From: Zasmidium citrigriseum
Taxonomy: Eukaryota; Ascomycota; Dothideomycetes; Mycosphaerellales; Mycosphaerellaceae
Direction of reading: 5' to 3'
Assembly: GCA_002786025.1 (NCBI GenBank)
Contig: NHNW01000087.1
Location: forward strand, 1 to 64,000
Length of the DNA stretch: 64,000 nucleotides
Shown here: positions 34,496 to 45,959 of the stretch, in pieces
How positions within the stretch are numbered: the first letter of the stretch is position 1
Layout of the letters: every line of letters begins with the position of its first letter
Position numbers and translations under genes: made by a program
Notes under the pieces: model-generated
Seen by the model: the letters and a program-made list of their open reading frames with translations, nothing else
What the model was told of the DNA's origin: nothing
Database searches by the model: none

Positions 34496-35086
34496 ATGAA
34501 AGTCAGCATAACAACCCTCTTGCTCACAGTCTTGAGCTTCTTCACTCTCACCCTCGCAGCAAAAAACCACAACCACAACCACATCAACCATCAAGAACCC
34601 CTCACAATGTCCAAGTCTCTCAATGGTATTCCAATCCACCTAGACCCATTCGCCTCCCACTAACACCTCCCCAAGTCTTCAAGCAACCCCTCGCCCTCCA
34701 CTCGACCTCCCCAATGACCGGCTACCTCCGTACGTAAACTCAAGGGCAAAAGCCACCCCTTTACATGTCTGAGACAGATGTTTTTAGGTACCGGCTACTG
34801 CGAAGTGCCAGCGAGCGACTTCGGTAATCACGCCGTCGCCGCCGAAGTAACCGAAGAATTCCTCGACTTCACCGCAAGACAAGGCAACGACCTCCGTCCC
34901 ATCCCCGGAATGAAAGGCGGCTGCAAATGGTGTCTCTGCGCCTCGCGATGGCTAGAAGCTTTCCAGGCGCGGAAGAATGAGCCTGCGGGGGATAAGATTG
35001 TGCCCAAGGTGTTTTTGAATGCGACGAATGAGAAGGCTTTGGGCAAGATTGATTTGGAGGATTTGAAGGCGTTTAGGGCGGATTAG
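34496..35086 (+). CDS. DUF2237-family protein with apparent signal peptide
   Basis: Three exons (34496-34625, 34676-34729, 34788-35086) give 160 aa. Family signatures are SLNVFKQPLALHSTSPMTGY, GYCEVPASDFGNHAVAAEVT, then GGCKWCLCASRWLEAFQ and ATNEKALGKIDLEDLKAF. DUF2237 is widespread in bacteria and scattered in fungi; its biochemical role is not known to me. The first about 22 residues (MKVSITTLLLTVLSFFTLTL...) look like a cleavable secretion signal, followed by an Asn/His-alternating linker. Most relatives begin near the second methionine (MSKSLN at 34607), so that start would give a cytosolic protein. Both starts are in the same exon. Confidence 0.82.
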
Positions 35087-35457
35087 GTTGAAGGGAAGGG
35101 GAGGGGAGTGTAAGATGGGGTATATGGGTTGGCGTTGAGGATATGTTTGAGGGGATTGTATGAATATGAATGACACGACGAGGGATGTTGAATGAGTTCG
35201 ATGCCCTTTCAATAGGGCCTATCTTCAATCTCACATCTAATGAGTATGTACACTTCCGTGCAATCGATATCGAGGAGTGGTGCATGCGTTCCATCCTTCT
35301 ATGCCCTGTCGATGAAGCTTGTCCGCCTGTTTCAAACAAACGATCCATCACGCCGTTCCAGCATTCCCCCCTTCCCATACCCAATCTAAAGCAGTGAGAA
35401 TTCGACGCCGACCTCCCAAAGAACGCCCTGATGCCCCGATCGCTCGCTCGATGCAGT
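35087..35457. other. Convergent intergenic region, no gene seen
   Basis: Holds the 3' ends of the DUF2237 gene and the Vid30-like gene. No supported coding frame. Confidence 0.45.
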
Positions 35458-37714
35458 TCAAGAATCATGAGATTTGGGAGACAGGGTTTCTCCCGGCTGT
35501 AGAAAGTCTTGCCGGACGTTGACGAAAGCCGCCGCGCCGCCTACTCTGGAGGCTGTCTCATCGAGAAGCATTTCTGTTTGCGAGCAGACCTTTTCCAAGG
35601 CTGCTGAGGAGGGTTTGCCGAGTGAGACTGCATGTTCGTTAGTTGATTTATCCATAGAGACGGGATAGCTTGACTCACCCAAGACAGCGCCGTTGACCTC
35701 CTCCGCTATCTCAGCCCTACCCCGGACATCGAACAAATGCCCAATGGGACTGACGCTCACATTCTGGTAGGCGACGATAGCGAAGATATCCTGCAGCTGC
35801 TTCTGTACGTGCTGCCGCGGGTCTCTGCCAAACTCCTCCCTCAACACTTGTCCGTATTTCACCGCTTCAGATAATAGCTGGTCTGCTTTCATAAATGTCA
35901 GCTTTGGCGACAGCTCTTGTGATGCGTCCATATCGACATCATCATTGGCGGCATTGGCAGACGGCGGCTCAAGGCTCTTGGAAGTCTCGCGTTGGATCTG
36001 GTCGTCCAGTTCCATTTGGGTGTCAGGTGGCTCCTCGGATTCTTCTTGCTCGTCATCAGCTCCGTCGGCGTGGCCGTTGCTACCCAGTGACTCCACAGAC
36101 TTTGTGACGGTCGTCGGTGATGATGCGGCTGTTCCCAGTTCGGTGTAACGCCTCATCATTTCGATGAACTTGCGACATCGTAGCCTGAAGTAGATATCTT
36201 TGTTTCGGCCATCCTGGAAGAGACGGGGATAGTAAGTCGAGGTGTACTTCAACGCTCGATCAATATCGCCGTCCAGGATGCTCTTTCGGATCTTCTGCCG
36301 GTTGATGGCATGGATGTCGTCGTCTTCACTAGTGAGTTGGAAGGGTTGCGCGTGGTCTGATATTTGTCGGTCTTGAACGTCTTTTGTGAAAGCCCTCGCG
36401 GTCTCCACATATCCTTCATGTGCGAGGTATTGTCCTATTAGGTTGTGGATTAAGGCGCTCTCGTCGTCAGGGGGATGCAGATTCGACACATCGGTCTTGT
36501 CGATGTCTGCGAGAATGCCTCGCCGTTCAGATTCCACCAGAGCGTCGATATCAAAGACGAATGGCGTCTTGCCGAAATTGATGCGCAGATGCTCGCCGGG
36601 CTTCTTCATCCCGACAGACGGGTATAATCGATCTCCTTTAATGTTGGGAAACGCGATTCCTGACTTCATTAGTCACTTCGCAAGTTATCTCTCGTTCCTT
36701 CAACATACCGAGATAGTTCCCGTTCTTGGTGAAGAACGCATTTCCTGTCCGGAAGTTGACGCCACATCCAATGACATCCTGAGACGCAAATCGTGGACCG
36801 TAGGCTTTACCGCTGGCAGTACACGCAAATACGTAGCCATCGTCACCGTGATATGCCCATGAGTCCGTTTCCCAGCCGGGTAGCCGGTTGAGGTTCGCTT
36901 TTCTCCCTGAGAACCCAATCCCAATCAAACCGTCCTTGCCTCTTGACAAGATTGTCACTTCGAAATAGAATATCCCGCTCTCTTTCGGCATTGGATAGTC
37001 ACTCCTGACCGCAGCTGCCTCGTCTGATGTCTTTGTAACCCCATTAAACCGCACCTCTGTCCCATCGGCCATGATCTCAAGCCCATTCATCTTATCCTCG
37101 TCACTCCATCTACTCGGTAGGGGTTGTAGTCCATCGTCCGTGGCAGAAGGAGGAGGTAATCTCTCAATGACATCCTGCACTGGCCCTCGTTGATAATCTG
37201 CAGGCAACTTGCTAAGATTGACCCTGCTCGAGCTCGCTGACAACGAAGCCTGCCTCATGCCCGGATTTCGACTCGCGTGCTCCTGCATCTCAGCCACATG
37301 CTCTTTCCACGCTTGCTGTAACTTTTGCACGTGTCTCGAGTATCGGAGGTATGATGGCGTGAAGAATGGAGGGTAGTCGTCATGATGTAGAGCGCCCATG
37401 CGATCAGCACCGTACCGCATCGTGTCGTTCGCCCAACTCGAGCCAACTGCTCCAGCAGGTCCACCGCTTGCCTCTGTCCTTCTTTCGTTACTCTCCTGAC
37501 CATATGATCCCCCTGCACCACCTGTGTGGATGTGAATACTCCTCGAGCTATTCATTGCGCCTTCTCTTCCCTGATTCGCCGTCGGTCGTCCAGATGATGG
37601 TGTGTTTGCGGTAGAGCTCGCACCTCCAGCGGCTACGTTCGCATAAGATGGCCGCGGATTTCCTTGGTTCAAAGAGGAAAATGAAAAAGCCGGGCCGTAA
37701 TGGGAGTTGCTCAT
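35458..37714 (-). CDS. VID30: Vid30/RanBPM-type GID ubiquitin ligase subunit
   Basis: Two exons, 37714-36709 and 36659-35458, joined by a 49-nt intron, give 735 aa. Order: a Ser/Asn/Gly-rich N-terminus (1-130), then a SPRY domain at about 210-390 (ESGIFYFEVTILSRGKDGLI, GKAYGPRFASQDVIGCGVNF). The splice joins KNGNYLG to IAFPNIKGDRLYPSVGMKKP within that domain. A LisH segment follows (ALIHNLIGQYLAHEGYVETA), then CTLH (QKIRKSILDGDIDRALKYTS). An acidic linker and a C-terminal CRA domain (LSEAVKYGQVLREEF onwards) complete it. This is the scaffold subunit of the GID/CTLH E3 ligase that degrades gluconeogenic enzymes in yeast. The exact start within the low-complexity N-terminus is uncertain. Confidence 0.92.
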
Positions 37715-38624
37715 CGTCCGGCCAGATCGCAGGCGGACGATCGGACTGAGATGGCCAGCCCCAGCAAACCCTCAGCAGCCCAGACGCTCCGTCACGTTAT
37801 CTCCCGCAAGCAGGAATGACACCCGCAGCAAGACCAGTGTTCAGAAGATTGTGGATGTGAGCAAGCGTGCTTATCTCGACGAGTCCTCGAAGCCGGATCG
37901 CAGAGGTGAGGTCGGTTCTGTGGATTGAGGCCGTTACCGAGGATGCGCCTTTGAGACCGATCGCGTGACAGTTGGCGGCATTATTCACGGTAGCAATAGG
38001 AGTGGTTTGATGCGACAGCGGCGGAGCACAGCGCGTGATGTTGTTCAAGTGATTGGAGGAGGGTTGGGTGCAGGCGGCACTCGCAAGCAAGCAAGAGCAG
38101 CAGCTGTCGCCCCCGCGTTCGCTGGCAGACAATACCGTTCTTGCGCAATACAGTGGCATCATCGCTGGCAAATAGTTGGGATCTGACAACAAGCAAGTGG
38201 AGACGCAAAGAGAATGGTGTGACTGTAAAGATGAAGATTGATCTGCTCTTGTCCTGCTGGTCTATGCCGCAGGTGGCGAGCAGTAGCTGCGGTCTCTGCA
38301 AGCAACCGCTTGTCCCTATCTCAACGCCGTGCAGTGATCCGTCCGTGAATCCAATCGCCTGGTCAAGCGCCTGCCGACCATGGTATCCTCCCAAACGCCT
38401 TGCTCGACATGCTCGTTCCTAATCGTAGTTCTATTAATACAAGTGACATGGCCTGTCAAAGGCCACGGGGTCTGCACAGGAGGTGCAGTGGTATGATTGT
38501 GGTGACATTGCCAGATGTCGAGATGAGGGATGCTCAAATCGATGATGGTAGGTTCAAGTATTCATTCCATCTGCAGTGGCCGGAAGCACAGTCATGTAGA
38601 GGTCCTTCAAAGATGTCCCGCCTG
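37715..38624. other. Region without a firm gene; possible small frameshifted frame at 37751
   Basis: About 910 bp between the Vid30-like and Ies4-like genes. On the plus strand an ATG at 37751 opens a protein-like 22-codon frame (MASPSKPSAAQTLRHVISRK). A second protein-like stretch in another frame follows at about 37811-37890 (SVQKIVDVSKRAYLDE). A one-base change would join them. I see no other coding signal. Confidence 0.3.
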
Positions 38625-39470
38625 TCAAGCGGGCATGGGTGGTGCCGGCGAGCTTTCGATGCCGTTCATCATGGTGGTGTCGCCGATATCAGCATGGCTG
38701 TGACTCCGTTCGCTAGCCACAGCACTGCTCTCGTTGACAGGTTTGACTTCGCTCGAGCCGGTGCTGTCGCTCTTGACGTCTCCAGCAAAGCCGGCGTCCT
38801 TTGGTGGGGCCTTCCACGAGGACATGCCCCAGATGGTGCCAGTAAATGATTTGAGCTGAAGAGGCTTCTTGTTCCACTTGCGGCAGGGTTTGCCAGTGCG
38901 GTCGAGAGCACGGAGACCAGCATTGATGGCGCCAGTGTTGGCTTTGGGGCCTAGTTTGTGAGCTGGAATAGCACCGCCAGTACCGTTCTTCTCTCCTGAG
39001 CGATCGATAGTCCCATCAGGTCTGCGATGATGTTAGCATGTGGCTTAAGCAACACGACGTATGGTGTCGACGATGTATTGTACTCACAATCTGGGTTTCT
39101 TCTTGGGACCTGGCCTGCCTCGCTCTCGCATGGGAGCATTCGGGTCGATGGATGGTGGTGCTCTCTTCCGACCTGTGACGGCAGCGCCGCCCCTCTTCTT
39201 CCGGCCGTCTATCTTAGGTGGTGCTAGTGAGTTGGGGTCGACGGCATCGTTGGTGGTCGGCGGTATGGGAGTCGCGTTGGAGTCGGAGGTCTTGTCGACG
39301 GCATCTTGTTGGATCGATGGTGATGGGTCCGCGTTGTTGGCTTGTGATTTCGTCGATGGACTGGCAGCTGCGTAGACGGCCAGATGATCCGGCGACAAGC
39401 GCAGCGTTACTATTCTACTCTTCTTGCCGGGCTTGGGCGTCGACTTGCTGGTGGCCGGCGTCGATGACAT
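38625..39470 (-). CDS. IES4: INO80 chromatin-remodelling complex subunit Ies4-like
   Basis: Two exons, 39470-39088 and 39021-38625, with a 66-nt intron, give 259 aa. The N-terminus is MSSTPATSKSTPKPGKKSRI, then a disordered Ser/Pro/Lys-rich region. A conserved basic block RERGRPGPKKKPRL continues after the splice as PDGTIDRSGEK. The C-terminal signature is CRKWNKKPLQLKSFTGTIWG, resembling the PWDYKNKAIEIKSFSGY-type motif of Ies4. Ies4 is a small fungal subunit of the INO80 nucleosome remodeller. I start at 39470 because the in-frame extension to 39809 is low-complexity and reads like leader sequence. Function is inferred from family membership. Confidence 0.8.
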
Positions 39471-40375
39471 TTTCGGGGTTGGTGATGATGGTTGTCGACG
39501 TGTTGGCGATGAGAGGGTGATGGAGTTGGGGCGTCGTCGCAAAGAGTGACGGGTTTGCGCCCGCGGAATTAGCCTCCTTGTTGGCTTTCGCGGCAATCCG
39601 TGTCGGTGGTGGTGAGCGTGGGTGGTGGGCTGTAATATTTTATTACGGCGGTCGGTGGTGATGGCGACGATGAGGGTGGCAGGTGCGATGGCGGCGCAGC
39701 GTGGTGATGGAAGGTGTGCCCGGCGAAGAGGCACGGGCGTGAGTCGCCATTTGGATTCACGCGTAATAAGAGTCTCCGTCACAAAGCCCAGTGCGGCGTG
39801 CCCTCCCAACTTCTCAGACTACTATTGCATCTCCAAGGAGTGGCTCCGTGCGCATCGCTCTGCTTGTTCCGCGCTAGCCTGTTCCAGCCGCGCCCAAGTC
39901 ACCTGCACCTCCCGTCGCCGGCACATCTGGCCTCCTGGCAAACACAGCATCAACAATAATCATTATAATTCACCACTTCTATCCACCAACACGCCGATTA
40001 CACTCTGCGTGAAAACTTGCTCTAGTCGGAGCGCGTCGGGCTTTTCTTGGAACAGCCTCTTCCTCCGTATCAGCCGAGCTCGCCGCAGATTCCACCAAGA
40101 GTCCAGCGAGCCAGCCAGCCGATCAACCAACCAATCTGGCCATCGTCGCGGCCACGGCCACACGAAACCAGCGTTGGCCCCATCACGAATCACCGCACGC
40201 CTGCCTTCTGTCCGCGCCGTCCATCCAGCTCTGCTCTGCTCCAGCCGCTCACACCATGGCCAACCTTGCTTCACGGTAGACGAGGAATCCCACCCGCTGA
40301 CGACCATGCTGCATCAGCTCTCCGCCAGCCGCTCGCATGCTGTCCATTAGACCAGTGATAGGAAAATTCGCGAAA
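39471..40375. promoter_or_regulatory. Divergent upstream region of the Ies4-like and F-box genes
   Basis: About 905 bp between divergent starts. Several frames of 80-240 codons overlap here but are compositionally simple and lack any signature, so I read them as chance frames within leaders and promoters. Confidence 0.4.
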
Positions 40376-42327
40376 ATGCCTGCTTCTAACGAGGACATGA
40401 TGCATCGCCTGCCAGACGAGGTCATCCTCCAAATCCTGTCCTGTATGCTCTCCACAGCGAGCATGTAGTTGCTGGGTACTAACGCCGCCCAGACCTCAAC
40501 GTAGAGCATCTCGTACAGCTGCAGCTCGTGTCACAGCGCTACCTCTCGCTCGGACGCGATAATGCTCTGTGGAAGATAGAGTGCTTCAATCACTCCAAAA
40601 CAGAGGCTCTCCGCTTGCGTCAACAGCGCCTGAACGTACAGGATCCCAGTTTGGCCGAGCTACGAAATGCATATGCCGCTCTTCCGGGAGGCGACCTTTC
40701 ACCTCTGGATGTCGCGCATTTGATGGGCAGAAGCCAACCTCTAGCATCGAACGATCCAGTTGCCGAGGAACGCATCCAACGCAGCAGAGCTCTGGCCAGC
40801 TGGGAGCCCGGCTATCCAAGTGAGAAGCTGAGCTACTATGATGAGTACATTCACCGTCACGCTCCCGTTTCCGTGGGCTGGATGGATCTGCCAAAGCGCC
40901 AGACTTCCGACAAAGATGAACTGCGAGAAGTCACCGGCGTTGGTATGCATATCGATCAGCAGTCCAGCGAGCATGTAATTGCACCTCTCGATGACGGAAG
41001 TATCTGCATCTGGGACATCTCTGCCAGATCAACACATCTAGGTGGTGGCGGCGGCCGTTTAGTTGCTCAGAGTACACCTGGTCTTCTAAGCGGTCAACCA
41101 CCTGAAGCAACGTCTGAAAGCCATGCAACAATGACAGAGACTGGTGCAGTAGAATGCGTGTCCATCGACAGCGCAGCCTCGAAGGGGTATTTCGCGGTAC
41201 AGAATCTTCTCCACGAGGTCGACCTTAACAGTCTGCAGATCGCTTCAACCAAACAGTACCCGTTCCCCATCACGGCGTTGTCTGAAATGAAGAGCAGAGT
41301 CCCTGTAACGGTAGGCACAAACATGACAATCCACCTGCATGACCCGCGAGACCCAGCATTCTCTGCATCAGAATCAGGCTCCGCAGGGGAACTCATTGGC
41401 GGGTCTGTCTATTCACACGCAACCCTTGCTCAGCCTGGGCCACTATCAATCCTCCACCACGATGGATTTGGGCCCTCTGATGAGTCGATCTGGGTGGCCG
41501 GCCGCTTCACTTCTCTCCTAAACTATGATCGCCGGTTCTTCCCTCGATTGCGTGGAACTGTCTTCAGCGGAGCCCGGATCGCGAGTCTGTCACATTTGCC
41601 GTACCCCTTTGTGCCACGCAGTTTGGACCTGCTACGCAATCCATCCGCGACGATTTCTGAACTCCAGGCCGCGAAGGACAGAGTCGGAACCAGCATCTTG
41701 GCCGCCGGGGAGTACAAAGGAAAGGGGTCTCTTGAGCTCTTTGGCCTTCCAGATATGCAATCCTATATAAATCGACAGACTGCTTCGGCATCCAAACTCC
41801 TCTGCGCAGCTCCACATGGAGGCCGGATCGTCTTCAGCGATGGTGATGGGCATCTGAAATGGATGGAGCGTGACGGCTTCTCGCACGTGAGGACTTTCAA
41901 CATCAACGACACTCTGCCTTCAGATGATCCCAATAGCACGCAGTCTCAGGATGCTACATCAGCAGGCATTTGGTCCTCTACCGCCTCCGAGATGCCCGGG
42001 CAGGGCGATATTGTACAGAAGATGGTTCCCCTGAATACCCACTCCTCAACCACTGGCAGTGATTCTGGAAGATTGGATGTCAACCAGAATAATCTTTTAC
42101 TCTGGACTGGAGATGGTCGGCTAGGCGTGCTTGGATTCGGACACGGGAGTCCATTTGGTGAAGACGAATGGCACGATGCAGTGGAAAGTCAAGCCCAGAC
42201 TGCGGAGCAGAGGGCAAGAGAAGATGCTGAGAAGCAGTATGGCATGGCGATGCGGAGGGCATTAGAGCGCAATGCAAATGAGGTTCGCTTCGTTCGTGGG
42301 CTGGGAATGGGATTCATGAGACAATAG
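40376..42327 (+). CDS. F-box protein with WD40-like C-terminal region
   Basis: Two exons, 40376-40442 and 40493-42327, with a 50-nt intron carrying TACTAAC, give 633 aa. The splice rebuilds the F-box near the N-terminus: LPDEVILQILSYLNVEHLVQ, then LQLVSQRYLSLGRDNALWK. The remaining about 530 residues contain degenerate WD-type blades (VIAPLDDGSICIWDISARS, IVFSDGDGHLKWMERDG, LLLWTGDGRLGVLGFGHG), suggesting a beta-propeller. Such proteins are substrate receptors of SCF ubiquitin ligases; the target is unknown. The stop is only 45 bp from the convergent J-protein stop, so 3' UTRs probably overlap. Confidence 0.85.
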
Positions 42328-42372
42328 ATATGAATTAGATGAACGAATTGAAGCACTCAACGTACGTGTCTT

Positions 42373-43516
42373 CTAAGATCTATTCTCCTGTATCCTGCCA
42401 TCTCCCTCCCGTCTCCGTCTCTCGAGAACTCTCCCAATAGCACTCTTCACTTCAGGATCGTTCCGCACAGTATTCTGTATCAGCCACTCCTTGATCGTCG
42501 TCCGTAAGTCCCTCGCCGCAGTAGAATCCACGGCGAAAGGCATCAGTTCCAGACCCATCAACCTCGTGACTTCGGTATCGGCGGCATTCGTCAATCCATC
42601 CAGTCGATCCAGCAATTTCGGATTCACGCCTCCATTTCCATCCGTAGCGGCCGCTTGGGCCGCTTGCTGGGGATCTTGCAGCAGAGGTCCGAGCTGCGAC
42701 ATGGCGATGAAGAAGGTGACTGTGAGCTTCCGAAGGAGCGTGATCATCTGATACGGTAGATAAGGATTCCGAAATCCTGTGCCCACGAGCAAAGGGTTGA
42801 GGACATTCGTGAGCACGAATGGAAATTCCGGGCGCGTGATGGTGTAGAGTTCGATGATGAAGAGTGTGGCGATGGCGAAGTATCTCCAGTACGTCCCCTG
42901 TTTGAGATAGCCCAGCACAGAGAGCAGGACCAGAGCCGTGGCGCTACCGATATAGTAGACGCTCATCTGCTGCAGACCCGCAAAGACGAAATCCCTAATC
43001 GTCTTACTGCTCTGCCAAGAGAGAACATCAGGACCAAACCGATCATACGCAAACCGTTTCGCAGGATCCACAAGCGTGTCCCGGGCGACTTTGAGCTGGA
43101 TATAAATCTGCTCAACAGCGGGTTTCTGGGCGTGGGAGGCTTTGTCCGGGTGGTACTGGACTGTCAAGCGGCGGAAGCGGGATTGGAGGGTTCGCTCCTC
43201 GACGTTGTGCGGGACGGAGAGCAGGGTGTAGAAGTCGCCTTCTTTGAGGAGCTGGTAGTCGGCTTCGTAGATTGTGTAGAGGAGGTAGAGGACTATTACG
43301 GCGATTTGGATTTGGCGTCGGTGTTGGATGAAGCGCGCGCTGCCCGGGGCGGGTTTTGGGTCGCCGGCGCGGATGAAGATTGCGTAGAGGGCTGTTTGGA
43401 CGTAGCCGGTTACGAGCTGGGAGGGGGTGTTAGATTGGGAGATTGAGGAGGGGAGAGGGACTTACGCCTGGGAGGAAGTACCAGCCTGCTAGGGAGAGGA
43501 GGCCGTTTGTTGACAT
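42373..43516 (-). CDS. Membrane-anchored J-domain (DnaJ-like) co-chaperone
   Basis: Two exons, 43516-43466 and 43416-42373, give 364 aa. A short hydrophobic N-terminus (MSTNGLLSLAGWYFLPG) and a second membrane segment (IAVIVLYLLYTIYEADY) precede the J domain. That domain runs over about residues 75-140 and has the essential HPD in RRLTVQYHPDKASH. Two more hydrophobic segments follow (VYYIGSATALVLLSVLGYL, YFAIATLFIIELYTI), then a soluble C-terminus with Ala/Gln stretches. It is probably an ER membrane protein that recruits an Hsp70 through HPD. Similar fungal proteins are annotated only as DnaJ-domain proteins. Confidence 0.88.
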
Positions 43517-44072
43517 GGTTGATCAAAGGTGGGTTGTGAGAGGTTATTGTCGCCACATGTCCTGGTCCTCGAGATATGCAAGGATCCGCAACGCCACTGG
43601 TTGGTGAGTGAATGTTGGATGCGGCCGCCAAATTGAAAGATTCTCAACGAGCAGCCTCGAAACTTTGATTCTTGATATACTAGGTGTTTCGAGATATCAC
43701 TCTCCAGTTCCTGAATTTCCGGTGCTCTGTTGGCGTCCTACTGTCGTCGATTGGAATATCGTGAATCCTTGCTAGAGTAGCACGGGCGGCGTCTCGAGGA
43801 TGTGTGATCCCATGTGAAGGTCCCAAGGGTCGTCCAGATCGAAGATTCGCAAGTCCAGTCAGCGTATAGGTCGTGGAAGTGTTTCTTTGTAAAGTCGATG
43901 TTGTGCTGTCTGGCATCTTTCTAGCGCCGTTGATGCCTCAGGCTTGCATGTCAAAAGTCGCGCTCGGGAGATGAAATTTGTCATTGAGTCGTTCAAGAAA
44001 TTCCATCTTCACGGGTTCGGTCTTTAGATCCCAAGCGCATTGATCTACGACAGTTTCAACGTCGCCAGCATA
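43517..44072. promoter_or_regulatory. Divergent region between J-protein and RPA43
   Basis: 556 bp. A 78-codon minus-strand frame at 43680-43916 (MPDSTTSTLQRNTSTTYT...) has no recognisable family, and I do not count it as a gene. Both flanking promoters should be here. Confidence 0.4.
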
Positions 44073-44726
44073 ATGGGCAAGGTGAGGCATGATCTAAGTC
44101 ACTTGGCGAATACGCCTCTCTAACTGCGCATTCAGAAACGTGACAAATCCTCCAAGGCCGCAAAAACCAGCAAGACCACTCCCTCTTCGCCCTTCCTCCA
44201 GCTCACCAGATCGCTGTATCTCACGCTCTCGCCATGCGCCTATAACTTTCCCCTCGAAGGCCTCTGCGCCGAACACATCTCGCCACACCTCCTCTCATAC
44301 TACCCACCACTGCGGGGTATCCTCCTAGCCTACAGCAATCCACGACTGTCCGAAAGTCCCGACGATGCGATCAAAGCCCACTCGAGCGAAGAGGCGAAGA
44401 CAATCATGGCGCAAAGCATAGACGAGTATGCTGTATCGTACGTTTGGCTGACGTGCGAGTTCACAATTTTTCGGCCGGTCCGAGGATGCGAATTGACAGG
44501 CGATGTCAATCTGCAGAGTGAGAGTGTGCTGGGACTAATGTGCTACAACTACTTCAATGCCGCGATTGATCGGGAGAAGCTGCCGGCTGATTGGAAGTGG
44601 GATGGAGAGAGCTGGATCGATGGAGCTGGAAAGCATGTTCAGGGACGGATATCTTTCAAAGTGGAGGACTTTGAAGCGAGCGGACAAGATGGGATTACCA
44701 TCATGGGAAGCATGAAAGACGGATGA
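44073..44726 (+). CDS. RPA43: RNA polymerase I subunit RPA43
   Basis: A 9-nt first exon (44073-44081, MGK) is followed by a 54-nt intron and exon 44136-44726, giving 199 aa. After a basic linker comes the family core SLYLTLSPCAYNFPLEGLCA, then EHISPHLLSYYPPLRGILLA. The OB-like region follows (DEYAVSYVWLTCEFTIFRP, GDVNLQSESVLGLMCYNYF). RPA43 with RPA14 forms the Pol I stalk that binds Rrn3 at rDNA promoters. The protein is a little short compared with many fungal homologues. The tiny first exon depends on a good intron (GTGAGG...CTCTAACT...CAG). Confidence 0.87.
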
Positions 44727-45074
44727 AGGGCGAATTCCATTTGGACCTTAATAAACAAGACTCCAGCTCCGCTAGTCTTTCAGAATCGAGGGACATCCAA
44801 CTGGCGCGAGGGCGAGCGCTGTCACAAGACCACATTACACGAGGGCACGACATCGATCAGCACACACAGGACTTGCCGTCAGGCACTGTCTCGCGATGAG
44901 GCAGCTCGCTGCGCTTCGCACCAGTCTATCAAATGAGACTTGCGTGGAAGCAGCTCGAATGGAGAGAAAAGCTGACAGTGGAGATTCGGCGATATGCTTG
45001 TTGTAGTCGCCAAAGGGAGCAGAACGTCGATACAATCGGGAAAGGCATCGAGTAAATCACTCGCGGCCACATCA
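44727..45074. other. Convergent intergenic region, no gene seen
   Basis: 3' regions of RPA43 and the first tandem-family member. No supported coding frame. Confidence 0.45.
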
Positions 45075-45647
45075 TTAGAACTCTATTCCAGACATACTCC
45101 ACAACTTCGTCACCATCCATCGACCATCAATCAATCGAAAGATCAACGTGCTCACAGTCAGCCTCTCCAACCCGGCAGCCATCCTCAGTCGAATGATAGA
45201 GAACAACTTTGCCCTGCCCTCTTCCGGCTGAACTTTGGTACTCATACTACTCTGAGTCAGCAAAAGGAATTCCCGACCTTTTCTTGACCGCGCGACTCAC
45301 TTCTCGCACTTCAGCTGCAAGTCTGGATAAAGCTTGATCACTTGCTCTAGAAACTCGAGGTGTTTGGGAAGTGTGGTCTGCGTCTCGTTCGCGAGTCCCA
45401 GCTCTGCAAATTTATGCTCGAGGCCGGGTGTGTCGAAGTCGACAGTCCCGAGTAATTGGTAGTGTCGCCATTCGGGACTGTCAATATTGAGGTTCCGCTC
45501 ATTCACGGCTTGGATGGAGGAGACGTGGATTCCTTCGAGATGCGCAACCAGCGCTTTTGTCTTTTTGTGGACTTTGCGAGGTTTCGCTTTCGCGGCTGCT
45601 TCGTCGTCTGATGCTGCTGTGAGCCGGGAGAATTCGAGACTTGACAT
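45075..45647 (-). CDS. Tandem family protein A, possibly NTF2-like
   Basis: Two exons, 45647-45301 and 45246-45075, give 172 aa. The start MSSLEFSRL was chosen by similarity to member C; 45710 is an upstream alternative. Key features are LVAHLEGIHVSSIQAVNERN near residue 35, then PEWRHYQLLG. The exon 2 end is LIFRLIDGRWMVTKLWSMSG. The same pattern (AHLExIH...AINxRDFD...WRH...; then FRLIxxxWLVTxLYxLxG) recurs in two genes immediately downstream. Two N-terminal helices, a WRHYADEI-type segment and a beta-rich C-terminus with RWxVT resemble SnoaL/NTF2-like folds, but that is inference. The 3' splice site can be placed at two positions 3 nt apart. Confidence 0.65.
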
Positions 45648-45959
45648 GTGAAGTGGTGGTTGAATCAATAGTTTTCGCTCGAAAGATGTGAGGCCATGAG
45701 GCTTTATCACGATCGGCGACGAAGATCAATATGGGCATCATCCATGACCCATGATTGCTCTTGCTCTGTCTTTCTTGGAAGACAATTGAAGATGAAGTGC
45801 TCTACCGTAACACTGCTGAAGCCTATGAAAGTACGCACCAGTCATTAAACATGATTCAGGGGCCGTCTCCGCACGAGAGTCATGAAGCCTGCTAGATGCC
45901 AGCTTATAGAACCGCTCCGGGATATGACCTGCATACCATTGCCTGCACTCCTGTGAACA
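45648..45959. other. Spacer between tandem members A and B
   Basis: No supported gene; should hold the promoter of A and the 3' end of B. Confidence 0.45.

Noticed and set aside
43680..43916. 78-codon minus-strand reading frame as a gene
   Set aside because: No family signature, composition rich in Thr/Arg/Ser, and it lies in a divergent promoter region.
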